Assembly: GCA_026393975.1 (NCBI GenBank)
Contig: JAPKZD010000009.1
Coordinates: 1-64,000, forward strand
Direction: 5' to 3'
DNA: 64,000 nt
Source of the DNA: Candidatus Aminicenantota bacterium
GTDB lineage: Bacteria > Acidobacteriota > Aminicenantia > Aminicenantales > Saccharicenantaceae
The notes under the pieces are model-generated. The model was not told the DNA's origin, did not search any database, and saw only the letters and a program-made list of their open reading frames with translations. Of this stretch, positions 1-8,068 are shown piece after piece (position 1 is the first letter of the stretch; each line of letters begins with the position of its first letter). The position numbers were made by a program, and so were the translations under genes.

Positions 1-139
1 GGGAGATCGTCCCCTGGCGGACCAGGGACCGGATGAACTCCGACCCCGGAATGACTGACCCGTAAATCGTTGATGACTTCGGATACATGGCGACTCCTAT
101 CATAGCCCAAGGTGTCACCTATGTATCTGAACGAGAGCA

Positions 140-304
140 GCGTGCCTGAGAGGATTCGAACCTCCGGCCTTTGGATCCGGAGTCCCCTACTCTACCCTCC
201 TGGATATATGGGGAAAAACCCGATTTCCAGGGGGAAATGTTTTGTTTTCCTTTACGCACCATTAGTCAGAATTAGGCGGGTTTACGCATTTTTTGTGACA
301 CGGC
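140..304 (-). repeat. Direct repeat copy 1: tRNA-Arg 3'-half relic plus element end
   Basis: This 165-base repeat recurs at 3109-3272 with a single 1-base indel, in the same orientation. Read on the minus strand, 140-185 matches the 3' half of the intact tRNA-Arg(CCG) at 8069-8145 (T arm, variable loop, anticodon loop) with one mismatch in 46 bases. The D-arm side is only weakly similar and the 5' acceptor strand is absent, so it cannot fold as a tRNA. Bases 186-304 are not tRNA. They carry two direct copies of TTTACGCA (251 and 281) and an inverted repeat CCTGGA/TCCAGG. This looks like an attachment-site remnant with recombinase arm sites (inference). The CCA end found in the other copies is not preserved here. 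Nothing recognisable lies in 1-139. Confidence 0.8.
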
Positions 305-312
305 TGTGACCT

Positions 313-341
313 GGGGAGAGATTTGGGCTCTCCCCGTTTTT
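313..341 (+). terminator. Rho-independent terminator
   Basis: A perfect 8-bp stem GGGGAGAG/CTCTCCCC with a 7-base loop is followed by GTTTTT on the plus strand. It sits 9 bases past the end of repeat copy 1 and would stop transcription entering the HEAT module from the left. Confidence 0.65.
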
Positions 342-548
342 GCGTTCTTGACATTATTCCGCTGCCGAGAACATCATCATTTCGTGATGAGGCTATCGGT
401 TTCAAGCCTTAAGGAAGTTCCTATCTTCAAAAAGTTTCACAGCTTTGCCTTACAAGCACAAGAAAGGGCGGCAATCTCCATTTTCATAATCCAGAGAATG
501 GATGTAACGCCTTATAATATTTTGCCGCCTTCAAACTACGTCTGAGCA

Positions 549-577
549 TTGACTTTGATGAGGAGGAACCATACTAT
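549..577 (+). promoter_or_regulatory. Candidate promoter for the HEAT-repeat genes
   Basis: TTGACT (549-554) and TACTAT (572-577) are separated by 17 bases. The predicted start of transcription near 584 gives a leader of about 110 bases before the ATG at 694. The rest of 342-548 shows no gene; an isolated TATAAT at 513 has no matching -35. Confidence 0.4.
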
Positions 578-693
578 TTTAAAAATGGGTTCTTCAAAAC
601 TATGGGAGCAACCGCATATCAATATTGCTCCCGAAGGATTCGCATCACTCAACTATCGCGCAAGCCTTCGATAGTCTCAAGGAGGGAAATGAA

Positions 694-1803
694 ATGTCGA
701 TAGACAAAGTCCTCGAGCAAATCAAGAAGGACCTCTCCCAGCCGAGCTGGGGGACAAAAATAGCGGCCCTAAAGGAATTGGGAAAGCTGGGAAATGCCGG
801 AAGCCCCGCGCTGCCTGAGCTTATTTCCACCCTGGCCGATCCTGACGAGCAGATACGCTGGATTGCCACACAAGCCGCGGGGAACATAGGAGGCAATGAC
901 CCGGCGCTGTTTTCAGCGTTGAAGCAAAGACTGACCGATCAGTCGCCCTCAGTTGTGGTTATGGCGCACGCCGGGCTAGTGAGAATGGGTGAGCAGCCCG
1001 AGGCCCATTTGAAGGCGCTCATCAACGCCACGCGACAAGGAGATGAAGAGGCTCTCTCCGCCGCCCAGGCCTTGGGCCAACTCGGACAAATCGGGTTGCC
1101 CGCCCTCGCCCCTTTGCGTGAGCTCCTTCAGCACGCCAGTAATAAAGTTCGATGGACCGCCCAGCGGGCGATTGATTCCCTCCAAGAGGCTGAAGCCTCG
1201 GCTAAGAATAGGCCCCCGGCCGAGTCCGAGGTCGACCCGCTCATCGCTCGACTTCAAAGCGCAATCGTTGCCGGGAAAGAGACCGAGGCTCTTTCGGCGG
1301 CGGACGCCTTAGCTAATCTAGGAGTCGAACGCGTACCCATAATCGATAGCCTCATCGCCCAGGGAATCGGAAATTTCCGCGATGTTTCGCTTGCCGTTCT
1401 TTCCAGACAGGGATCTGCTGCCATCCCATCCCTGACTCGGCTGGCTGAAATGGCGGGCCAAGATCAAGAGACTCTGGGGAGAATTGCGCACATTCTTGCA
1501 TCAATGGGTCCGATAGCAAACAGTGTCCTTCTTGAACAGCTCCAAAGCCGCGACATCGAGATCTTTGACCGTGCAGTAATCGGGCTTTCCCTTCTCCGCG
1601 GAGCGGCAATTCTCCGCATCGCCATAGCGCTCGGCAGTAATGACAGCCAGGTTCCAAAGGGGGCAGCTGCAGCCCTGATCAAAATTGGCCGGGAGGCGAT
1701 GCAAGACGTAATAGATCGAAAGCAATACTTCATGAGCATCGGTAATACAGGGGCTGTCAATCTCGCCGATCATGTCATTCTAAAGATTTTAGAACAAAAG
1801 TAG
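694..1803 (+). CDS. HEAT-repeat (PBS-lyase-like) protein 1
   Basis: The protein has about 369 residues and consists of successive helical HEAT-like repeats of roughly 30 residues, with recurring aLkeLGklG, DPDEQIRWIATQAAGNIG and ALGQLGQIG patterns. There is no signal peptide, membrane helix or catalytic motif, so a cytoplasmic scaffold or protein-binding role is likely (inference). An upstream ATG at 625 is open, but the ATG at 694 has GGAGGG 7-8 bases before it and is preferred. It is followed 27 bases later by a second HEAT gene on the same strand, probably in one operon. Base composition is less G+C-rich than the right part of the window, in keeping with its place between tRNA-derived repeats. 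The partner is unknown. Confidence 0.8.
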   Translation: MSIDKVLEQIKKDLSQPSWGTKIAALKELGKLGNAGSPALPELISTLADPDEQIRWIATQAAGNIGGNDPALFSALKQRLTDQSPSVVVMAHAGLVRMGEQPEAHLKALINATRQGDEEALSAAQALGQLGQIGLPALAPLRELLQHASNKVRWTAQRAIDSLQEAEASAKNRPPAESEVDPLIARLQSAIVAGKETEALSAADALANLGVERVPIIDSLIAQGIGNFRDVSLAVLSRQGSAAIPSLTRLAEMAGQDQETLGRIAHILASMGPIANSVLLEQLQSRDIEIFDRAVIGLSLLRGAAILRIAIALGSNDSQVPKGAAAALIKIGREAMQDVIDRKQYFMSIGNTGAVNLADHVILKILEQK

Positions 1804-1830
1804 CATATCCAAACGAGGAGGAGTGGAAAA

Positions 1831-2832
1831 ATGCGGTTAACGGAAAAACAAGTTAAAGATTGGGCGGACAAAAAGAAGATAAAAAAGCTCATTTTGGTAT
1901 TAAGAAAGATTCCATCGGATAATCTGGCAAAACTGGCCATCGGTGCATTGGTTGAAGCTGGGGAGGAAGCCGTTCGACCGCTGGTTAAAAAGCTTAAAGA
2001 CTCGGACATCGTCTTTCGCGTAAGTGTAGAAAATGCCCTGGGACGCATAGGAGATCCTCGGGCTATTGAGCCTTTGACACGAATGCTACGGGATGACTCT
2101 TTTCAGGAGACCGGATCCATAGCTGAAGCCTTGGGCAATTTCAAGGATGAATGTGTCGTAAAAGAACTGATGGATGCTTACCATCGGTCTGGCAAGTATG
2201 CCGTCCAAGGGTCAATCATAACCGCACTCGGCAACATAGGAAGTGCTACAGCCGCGCCTCTGATTATGGAAGCTATGCATCATCGAGAATCTTTTGTCAG
2301 GAAAAGCGCGGCGCTGGCCATGGGAAGCCTACCGGCAGAAGTCGCGTTGGATCAGCTTGCGAAGGCCTTCATTTCTGAAGAGGATTGGGAAGCCAAGAAA
2401 GAAATGGCCAGATCCATGGCCAAGCTCCGCTGGAAGGCCAGTCCAGATCGACTCGGAGCAGAGTACTGTTTTATTAACGAACGTTGGGATGAAATGGTCG
2501 AGATCGGAGAACCAGCGGCAGAATATATCTTAGGCTACTTGAATTGCGATCCGTCGATGTGCGTTCCCAAAATGGGCGTCCTTATCAAAATGAAAGAAAA
2601 GTCCGTCCCAGCGATCATCGCTATCATCGAGAAGGAAAGTGAGTGGAGTCCAAGGCTGAAAAATTGCCTGATGGTCCTATGGAATATCAAGAGTGAGCGG
2701 ACCGTGAAACCACTGATCAATCTTCTCCATCATAAAGACAGCAGCATACGAGCAATGGCAGTGGATTGTCTGAAGGTTATCGGAACGCAAGAGGCTCTTG
2801 ATGCAGCGAAAGGTTTGATGGGAACATTTTAG
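1831..2832 (+). CDS. HEAT-repeat (PBS-lyase-like) protein 2
   Basis: The protein has 333 residues. HEAT/PBS-lyase-type repeats are clear in the first two thirds (e.g. VSVENALGRIGDPRAIEPL, IITALGNIGSATAAPLI) and again near the C terminus (IRAMAVDCLKVIGTQEAL). The N-terminal ~30 residues are lysine-rich (KKKIKKL). No signal peptide, no catalytic residues. A GAGGAGGAG ribosome-binding site precedes the ATG. It lies 27 bases after HEAT protein 1 and likely works with it. The two proteins are not close copies of each other. The function cannot be told from sequence; repeat scaffolds of this kind serve many systems. Confidence 0.8.
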   Translation: MRLTEKQVKDWADKKKIKKLILVLRKIPSDNLAKLAIGALVEAGEEAVRPLVKKLKDSDIVFRVSVENALGRIGDPRAIEPLTRMLRDDSFQETGSIAEALGNFKDECVVKELMDAYHRSGKYAVQGSIITALGNIGSATAAPLIMEAMHHRESFVRKSAALAMGSLPAEVALDQLAKAFISEEDWEAKKEMARSMAKLRWKASPDRLGAEYCFINERWDEMVEIGEPAAEYILGYLNCDPSMCVPKMGVLIKMKEKSVPAIIAIIEKESEWSPRLKNCLMVLWNIKSERTVKPLINLLHHKDSSIRAMAVDCLKVIGTQEALDAAKGLMGTF

Positions 2833-3105
2833 CAAGAGTTTCTCCTGAGTGACCAGCCTCCTGGTTTGATCCATATGCCTAGGCTTAGTATCGCACATTT
2901 CCGAGCAGGTTATCCCCGCCTTTTTCCTTAAATTGGGGGCAACGGGTCAGTTATCCAGCAACGGCTCGCTTAGTGTCCATCTTAAGGGCCTAGATTTGCA
3001 GGCAGACCACCCCGCCGCGTCACAAATATGTCAAATGAAGTGTGCAATCTCGCCTTATCTTGGCCAAAGGTGTTTGAAGGGAAAATAAGAAGATCAGGGG
3101 GAAAC

Positions 3106-3272
3106 ATGGCGTGCCTGAGAGGATTCGAACCTCCGGCCTTTGGATCCGGAGTCCCCTACTCTACCCTCCTGGATATATGGGGAAAACCCGATTTCCAGGG
3201 GGAAATGTTTTGTTTTCCTTTACGCACCATTAGTCAGAATTAGGCGGGTTTACGCATTTTTTGTGACACGGC
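3106..3272 (-). repeat. Direct repeat copy 2: tRNA-Arg 3'-half relic plus element end
   Basis: This is the second copy of the 165-base repeat. Bases 3106-3154 match the tRNA-Arg(CCG) 3' half (8068-8116) over 49 bases with one mismatch (3136), including the encoded CCA. Bases 3155-3272 repeat the element end of copy 1 (paired TTTACGCA at 3219 and 3249; CCTGGA at 3168 and TCCAGG at 3194). It lies in the ~530-base gap between the HEAT genes and the tolC-like gene. Bases 2833-3105 hold nothing I recognise. Confidence 0.8.
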
Positions 3273-3334
3273 GGAGTGGTCCGCTATTTACATCACTTTT
3301 GGACCAGGAACCGGGGAGCAGATCACCAGCGCAC

Positions 3335-3357
3335 AGCCCAGTCCGCCTGGGCTTTTT
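3335..3357 (+). terminator. Possible terminator between the modules
   Basis: A 7-bp stem AGCCCAG/CTGGGCT with a 5-base loop is followed by TTTT on the plus strand, immediately beside the stop of the minus-strand tolC-like gene (3362). Its T-run serves plus-strand transcription arriving from the HEAT genes. On the minus strand the hairpin has no T-run, so stopping the efflux operon there is less certain. Confidence 0.45.
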
Positions 3358-3361
3358 CTTC

Positions 3362-4675
3362 TCATTCCGAAAGCGGATTCCCGACGGCCCGCTGGAGCGT
3401 GAGCTTGCTCAGGACGAACTGGTAGAGCGCCTGGAGCCTGACCAATTCCGCCTGCGCATAAGCGTCTTCGGTATCCAGCAAATCCAGGTTCGTTACCGTG
3501 CCGGCCTCATAGCGCGATTTCGCATACTCCGAGGCCTTCTTGGCCCGCACAACATTGATCTCCACCGACTCGAGCTTTTGAGCGGCGGCCTTGACGTCGG
3601 CGGCGGCCTGCAGCACCTCCATCCGGATCATGCCTTCGACGTCTTTGTTGCGGTCCCGGAGCGTTCGCAGATTGGCTTCGGCCTCTGCTTTCATCGAACG
3701 GGCCAAGTGGCCGTTGAAAATAGGGACATTGGCTTGCACGGCGGCCACATAGTTAAGCTTCCAGACATTCAGGTTGGGGATGTAGCCGCTCTTCCACCCG
3801 GCCAAAACATTCACGCTGAGGGATGGCCGATCCGAAAGTTCGGCCAAACGGATCTGGATGTCGGCAGAACGGATCACGTCCTGGACGGCTTTGGTTTCTA
3901 ACCGCGTTTGCTCGGCCTCGCGGACCAAGCCTTCCGGATCGAGAGCCTGAGGTTCATACTTGAACCCGCCCTGCAGCTCGAGTGGAGTCTGGTCTTCGAT
4001 TCCCATCAAGCGGCGCAGGCCGAGCATCTGTTTCTCGAGGGCGTCGTTCAGATCCACGACTTGGTTTTGGGCGGTGACGAGACGGACCTGGGTATTGAGG
4101 ACCTCGAGTTCTGTAGCCGTTCCGGCCTCGAGTTTCTTCCTGGCCACGGCCAGGTGATCGTCCAGAGTTTTGATCGTTTCCGTTTGAACGCGGATGGTGT
4201 CCTGGAGGAAGACGATGGAGTGGAACAATTGACAGGTCTGAAAGGCGAGGTCCCGCTTGAGGATTTCCCAGCGGTCCGCGGCGCTCTCCACCTGGGAGCG
4301 GGAAAGGTTGACGGTTTCTTTGGTCCGGTTGAAATCGTAGACGAGTTGGTTCACTCCGGCGTGGAAATCATAGTTATTCGCGGGGAAGAGCTGGAAGACA
4401 CCGAAGCCGGGAATGTCGATCTCTTCGGTCGGAGCGATCCGCGTATAGGCGAGGTCGGCCCGGACATTGGGCATCAGGCGGGTCTTGCTCTGCCCTACCC
4501 GGGCCTCGAACACGGCCATGGTATCCTCGGCTTCTTTCAGGGAATTATTGCGCGCGAGAACGGTCCTGACCGCCTCTGCCAAAGTCAGCGTACGCGGCTG
4601 GGGCGTCTGCGCGAGTCCCCGCACGGCCGCCGCCAATCCGAAAATTATGCTGAGGCATACGATTAATTTTTTCAT
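3362..4675 (-). CDS. TolC-family outer-membrane efflux channel protein
   Basis: The protein has 437 residues. Residues 1-23 form a signal peptide (MKKLIVCLSIIFGLAAA...). The mature part has the two-fold TolC/OEP pattern: long amphipathic helical stretches rich in Ala, Glu, Arg and Gln (LTLAEAVRTVLARNNSLKEA near the start; KKLEAGTATELEVLNTQVRL and SRYEAGTVTNLDLLDTEDAY in the two halves). The repeated xxYEAGT/KLEAGT motif is characteristic. It would form the outer-membrane exit duct for the EmrA/EmrB-like pump encoded just upstream. The spacing from the transporter is 38 bases and AAAGGTG lies 7 bases before the ATG. It is the last gene of the operon. Confidence 0.92.
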   Translation of the reverse strand: MKKLIVCLSIIFGLAAAVRGLAQTPQPRTLTLAEAVRTVLARNNSLKEAEDTMAVFEARVGQSKTRLMPNVRADLAYTRIAPTEEIDIPGFGVFQLFPANNYDFHAGVNQLVYDFNRTKETVNLSRSQVESAADRWEILKRDLAFQTCQLFHSIVFLQDTIRVQTETIKTLDDHLAVARKKLEAGTATELEVLNTQVRLVTAQNQVVDLNDALEKQMLGLRRLMGIEDQTPLELQGGFKYEPQALDPEGLVREAEQTRLETKAVQDVIRSADIQIRLAELSDRPSLSVNVLAGWKSGYIPNLNVWKLNYVAAVQANVPIFNGHLARSMKAEAEANLRTLRDRNKDVEGMIRMEVLQAAADVKAAAQKLESVEINVVRAKKASEYAKSRYEAGTVTNLDLLDTEDAYAQAELVRLQALYQFVLSKLTLQRAVGNPLSE

Positions 4676-4713
4676 GCTTGTTCACCTTTCGAATGCGCTT
4701 ATTCGAGCGAAGC

Positions 4714-6318
4714 CTACCCTCTTGCGCGCTTCTTTCCCGGCGTCTTCAGGATCAACAAGAAGACGGTGCACAGGATGGTTATTCCGGCGGCGATCAGGAA
4801 GTCGTCGTCGATGGCGGCCACGGTGGCCTGATTGGCGATATGACTGGAGATCAGGGCCTTGGCCCGGGTTCCGGCGTCGTACGCCGTGCCTCCGATGGCG
4901 TGTTGAGCGAAGCTCTGGAGCCGCATAGCGGTATTCCTGAACACAGGCGAGTAGATGTTGACGCCCGAGCCGAAGTTCGTCAGATGGAGGATGACCCGCC
5001 TCGTCATCAGCGTTCCGAAGATGGCCACGCCAAAGCTGCCGCCGATCTGGCGGATGACATTGAACAATCCCGACGCCTGGGCCATACGCTCCTTCGGAAT
5101 CCGGGCCAGGGCGAGCGTGCTTAGGGGCGTAAAGAGAAGTCCCATCCCGATGCCGCGCAAGACGAGGGCCGAGGCGATTTGGGCGTGTTCGGAGAAAAGT
5201 GACAGCAGATGATTCTGGAAGAAGCTGAAGGCCATCAGGACGATTCCGATAAAGCCCGGGATCTTGGGGCTGAGCCGGTCGGACACGACGCCGGAAATGG
5301 GCGCCAGGACACCCTGAAGGATTCCGACGGGCAGGAAGAACAGCCCGGCCTGGAAGGCCGTGTAGCCCAGAGAATTCTGGAGGTAGAGGGGAAGCAGGAA
5401 CGTGCTCCCGAACATGCCCAGGCCAAAAATAAACAAGGCCAAGTTGGAGACGCTGAAGTTGAAGTCCTTGAACAACGAGAGGTCGATCAGGGGATGTTTG
5501 ACACTAAACTCGGTGATCAGGAAAACGACGAGCCCGAGAGCGGAGAGCGAGAAGCACGTAAGGATATAAGTCGATGTCCAGCCGCCTGTGTTCCAGGACG
5601 CGTTGCCGTTGGTCAGGGCCAGCAGAAGGAAGGCGAGGAAGACGGCGATGGATATGAACCCGACGAAATCGAACGACCGGATCCTCTCGGATTTGTATTC
5701 CCGCTGGATGAGGACGGTCGCCACGACCCCGATGAGGCCCACCGGCAGATTCACGTCGAAGATCATGTGCCAAGAAAAATTATCGACGAGATAGCCGCCG
5801 ATCATCGGGCCCAGGGACACGGAGGCGGCCGCCGCGATGGCCCAGAACCCCAGCGCCATCCCCCGCTGTTCAACGGGAAACTCGCGTGTTACGACGGCCA
5901 TGCCGACGGGCAGCAGGAAGCCCGCCCCGGCCCCTTGGATGATGCGGAAGATGATCAGGGTGTCGAGGCTCCACGATAATGAGCAAAGGAGCGAACCCGC
6001 CGTGAACAGGACGAGCGCGAGCAGATACGTGCGCTTGTAGCCGAGATGATCGGCCACCCAGCCCGACGTCGGAAGCATGATGGCGAATACGAGCATGTAG
6101 GCGGTGATGACCCATTCGACGTGGTCGAGCGTCACTCCGAAGACCCCCATGATCTTGGGCAGGGCGACGTTGACCACGGTCGAGTCGAGGACGGCCATGA
6201 ACGTGCCGATCATCACGTTCGCAAGCACCCACCAACGGTACATGGAATGTTCGTGGTGCAGGGACGGGAACTGGCCTACGGCCTGCCTCCGGATCGAGCG
6301 GGCAGCTTTGAGAACCAT
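4714..6318 (-). CDS. DHA2-family MFS multidrug transporter (EmrB/QacA type)
   Basis: A 534-residue inner-membrane protein with about 14 hydrophobic segments. Family signatures include LDSTVVNVALP (about 44-54) in helix 1, the MFS motif A GWVADHLGYKRTY (about 86-98), and GAGAGFLLPVG in helix 4-5. It is a predicted proton-driven drug or organic-compound exporter. The adaptor gene ends 9 bases upstream and the tolC-like gene starts 38 bases downstream, forming a complete tripartite export system. The N-terminal ~27 residues before the first helix are basic and could be shortened to the internal Met in HEHSMYRWW. The substrate cannot be told; with MarR and PadR-type regulator sequences nearby, phenolic or other lipophilic toxins are plausible. 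Confidence 0.93.
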   Translation of the reverse strand: MVLKAARSIRRQAVGQFPSLHHEHSMYRWWVLANVMIGTFMAVLDSTVVNVALPKIMGVFGVTLDHVEWVITAYMLVFAIMLPTSGWVADHLGYKRTYLLALVLFTAGSLLCSLSWSLDTLIIFRIIQGAGAGFLLPVGMAVVTREFPVEQRGMALGFWAIAAAASVSLGPMIGGYLVDNFSWHMIFDVNLPVGLIGVVATVLIQREYKSERIRSFDFVGFISIAVFLAFLLLALTNGNASWNTGGWTSTYILTCFSLSALGLVVFLITEFSVKHPLIDLSLFKDFNFSVSNLALFIFGLGMFGSTFLLPLYLQNSLGYTAFQAGLFFLPVGILQGVLAPISGVVSDRLSPKIPGFIGIVLMAFSFFQNHLLSLFSEHAQIASALVLRGIGMGLLFTPLSTLALARIPKERMAQASGLFNVIRQIGGSFGVAIFGTLMTRRVILHLTNFGSGVNIYSPVFRNTAMRLQSFAQHAIGGTAYDAGTRAKALISSHIANQATVAAIDDDFLIAAGITILCTVFLLILKTPGKKRARG

Positions 6319-6327
6319 GGCCGGTTC

Positions 6328-7329
6328 CTAGCGAAGGCGGATCTTGATCTCCACCGACATGCCGGGCCGCAACGGATAGGTCGCCTTGTTCTCGGGACTC
6401 CGGTCGTCGAGGAAAATCCTCATGGGTACGCGCTGGGTGATCTTGGTAAAATTGCCAGAAGCGTTATTCGGTGGGATCAGGGAGAACTGGGCCGCCGTGT
6501 AATCGCCGATGAGGCCCACTTTTCCGGCGAACGGCCGCCCCGGGTAGGTATCAACAGTGACCTCCACCGGGTCCTGAAGCTTGACCATGGCCAGCTTGGT
6601 TTCCTCCAGGTTGGCCGTCACCCAAAGCAGGTGTGTTTCGTAGATGGTCAGGATCGGCTGGCCGGGCTGGGCGATATCTCCGGCCATCAGCCAGCGCTTG
6701 GCGACGATCCCGTCGAATGGAGCGAAGAGCGTCATGTTCTGAAGCTGTGTTTCGACGACACCCAGTTGCGCCTTGGCCACGGCGATCCGGGAGACGGCAA
6801 TGCCGTACTCGGCCTCGGCGCCCTCCAGGGCCTCATGGGCATGCACGTATTGCTCCTTCGTGATGACCGCGCCCTTGAATTGGAGATCGGCACGGGCGAA
6901 GTCGTCCGTCGCCCGGTCGAGGTTGACCTTGGCGAGAGGCAGGCTGTTTTGGGCGAACGCGAGGTTCGCCTTGGCCTGTTCCACTTGCGATTGGAGGTCG
7001 GTATCGTCCAGGCGGACGAGAAGATCGCCTTGCTTGACGCGGATCCCCTCGTCCACCGTCAGTAGGACGATGCGGCCCAGGACCTTGGGGCTGATTGAGA
7101 CCCGGTCGGCGTCCACATAAGCGTCATCGGTGGACACGAAGTTCCTCAGGTTCTTGTACCAGTACCAGGCCCCGAAGGCGAGGGCCAGGATCAGGATGAA
7201 AAAAGGAATAAGGACGCGTTTTTTGCGGTACAGGGGAACCTGGCCGATGTCCTCATCGCCTTCTTTGCCAGTTTCGGGCGAGCTCGCACGCCGCTGTGAT
7301 GGGATTTCCGCTCCCTGGTCGTGGGCCAT
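6328..7329 (-). CDS. HlyD/EmrA-family membrane-fusion (periplasmic adaptor) protein
   Basis: The protein has 333 residues. A cytoplasmic N-terminal tail of ~35 residues is followed by one membrane helix (about 39-57, VLIPFFILILALAFGAWYW), then the EmrA-type lipoyl half-motif (VSTDDAYVDADRVSISPKV, about 65-83), a central coiled-coil hairpin (VEQAKANLAFAQNSLPLAKV onward), the second lipoyl half (LFAPFDGIVAKRWLMAGD) and a beta-barrel. It links the MFS transporter to the TolC-like channel. The ATG at 7329 is one base past the TAG of the PadR stub, so translation is probably coupled. Confidence 0.92.
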   Translation of the reverse strand: MAHDQGAEIPSQRRASSPETGKEGDEDIGQVPLYRKKRVLIPFFILILALAFGAWYWYKNLRNFVSTDDAYVDADRVSISPKVLGRIVLLTVDEGIRVKQGDLLVRLDDTDLQSQVEQAKANLAFAQNSLPLAKVNLDRATDDFARADLQFKGAVITKEQYVHAHEALEGAEAEYGIAVSRIAVAKAQLGVVETQLQNMTLFAPFDGIVAKRWLMAGDIAQPGQPILTIYETHLLWVTANLEETKLAMVKLQDPVEVTVDTYPGRPFAGKVGLIGDYTAAQFSLIPPNNASGNFTKITQRVPMRIFLDDRSPENKATYPLRPGMSVEIKIRLR

Positions 7330-7330
7330 A

Positions 7331-7492
7331 CTACCCTCTCCTCCCCAGACACCGCGTTCGAGGCGTCTTGCGGATGATCTCGTAGCCGTGGTTGGGCTTG
7401 TCTTTGAGCAGGTCGAGGATCAGATACCTGAAATCTCCCTGTTGGGACATGCGCTCCGGGCCCCAATGACGAAAATGCTGCCTATCAAACAT
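7331..7492 (-). pseudogene. Truncated PadR-family regulator (53 residues)
   Basis: This short frame is open from ATG 7492 to TAG 7331. Residues 19-41 read GDFRYLILDLLKDKPNHGYE followed by IIR, the unmistakable N-terminal helix pair of PadR regulators. PadR proteins normally run to 100-200 residues with a winged helix (usually continuing to a PSPGSVYPTL-like stretch) and a dimer helix. Here, after EIIRK, the sequence changes to PRTRCLGRRG and stops, so the recognition helix, wing and dimer domain are missing. Its ATG overlaps the marR stop (ATGTTTGA), and its stop lies one base before the EmrA ATG. It was thus an in-line operon gene that lost its 3' part, probably through deletion. It may survive as a coupling mini-cistron. 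Confidence 0.7.
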
Positions 7493-7991
7493 GACTATCA
7501 TCTTGCTTTTCTTGAACCTCAGGCGATTGCTCTCTTGCGAAGACCGGGTGCAAGATCAGCAGGTCTTTCACTACTAGGGCTAGCTGTGGAGGTGTGAGAA
7601 CTCCCAATGTTTCGGCCAAGCGCTTTTTCGTATTCTGTTCGGCCTTTCTGAGTTCAGTGAGCCCCCGCGAACTCAGCCTTAGGCTGATGTGCCGTCTGTC
7701 TTCGGGTGACGGCCGGCGGACGACCAGTTTTCGGGTAACCAGGAAATCGACGGTTTTCGACATGGATGGCAAGTGTAACCCAATGTTATCTGCAAGTTCT
7801 GATAGAGAGGCGTTCTTGTTTCGATATAGATAGGCGAGCGTACGGAATTGGGGTAGCGAATATCCTGTCGAACGGCTACGGCGCATCTCTTTGCGCATGA
7901 GGTCCATTATTATGGGGACTAGATCCATGAGGATGGCCGCACATTCCATATAAGAAGACGCGGGCCTATTTTCATTATGAAATGGTTTCAT
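7485..7991 (-). CDS. MarR-family transcriptional regulator of the efflux operon
   Basis: The protein has 168 residues. The winged helix-turn-helix spans about 45-110: LSELADNIGLHLPSMSKTVD covers the turn and recognition helix, and SPEDRRHISLRLS (95-107) is the wing with the conserved Asp-Arg. Flanking helices would form the dimer interface. It is the first gene of the operon and probably represses it, responding to a pump substrate. A strong promoter with a TTAGG-N4-CCTAA palindrome in its spacer lies directly upstream, and only 6 bases separate the -10 box from the ATG, so the mRNA may be leaderless. An internal Met (residue 15) also has no ribosome-binding site. Confidence 0.9.
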   Translation of the reverse strand: MKPFHNENRPASSYMECAAILMDLVPIIMDLMRKEMRRSRSTGYSLPQFRTLAYLYRNKNASLSELADNIGLHLPSMSKTVDFLVTRKLVVRRPSPEDRRHISLRLSSRGLTELRKAEQNTKKRLAETLGVLTPPQLALVVKDLLILHPVFAREQSPEVQEKQDDSHV

Positions 7992-7997
7992 ATAGAA

Positions 7998-8026
7998 AGT
8001 ATATTAGGAAAGCCTAACCGTGTCAA
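7998..8026 (-). promoter_or_regulatory. marR operon promoter with palindromic operator
   Basis: On the minus strand TTGACA (8026-8021) and TATACT (8003-7998) are exactly 17 bases apart. The spacer holds the inverted repeat TTAGG-N4-CCTAA (8004-8017), the position and form typical of MarR-type autorepression. The predicted transcription start falls on or next to the ATG at 7991. Confidence 0.65.
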
Positions 8027-8068
8027 GGTGGTCTAAGCGCGATTACCCTCTCGCTGCCACGATTGGAA

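Larger units (their letters stand above)
140..3105. mobile_element. Putative tRNA-Arg islet A (HEAT-repeat cargo)
   Basis: The segment is bounded by the two tRNA-Arg 3'-half relics at 140 and 3106. A later element inserting at the tRNA would push an earlier one outward and leave exactly this order: relic, element A, relic, element B, intact tRNA. The cargo is two HEAT-repeat genes. No integrase gene is visible, so the element would have to be moved in trans or be decayed. The boundaries are inferred from the repeats only. Confidence 0.4.
3106..8068. mobile_element. Putative tRNA-Arg islet B (efflux-operon cargo)
   Basis: The left end is the tRNA 3'-half relic at 3106 and the right end is the 3' end of the intact tRNA-Arg at 8069, the geometry left by site-specific insertion into a tRNA 3' end. 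The cargo is a five-gene minus-strand operon: marR, a padR stub, an EmrA-like adaptor, an EmrB-like transporter and a TolC-like channel. No integrase is present. The boundaries are an inference from the repeat arrangement. Confidence 0.4.
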
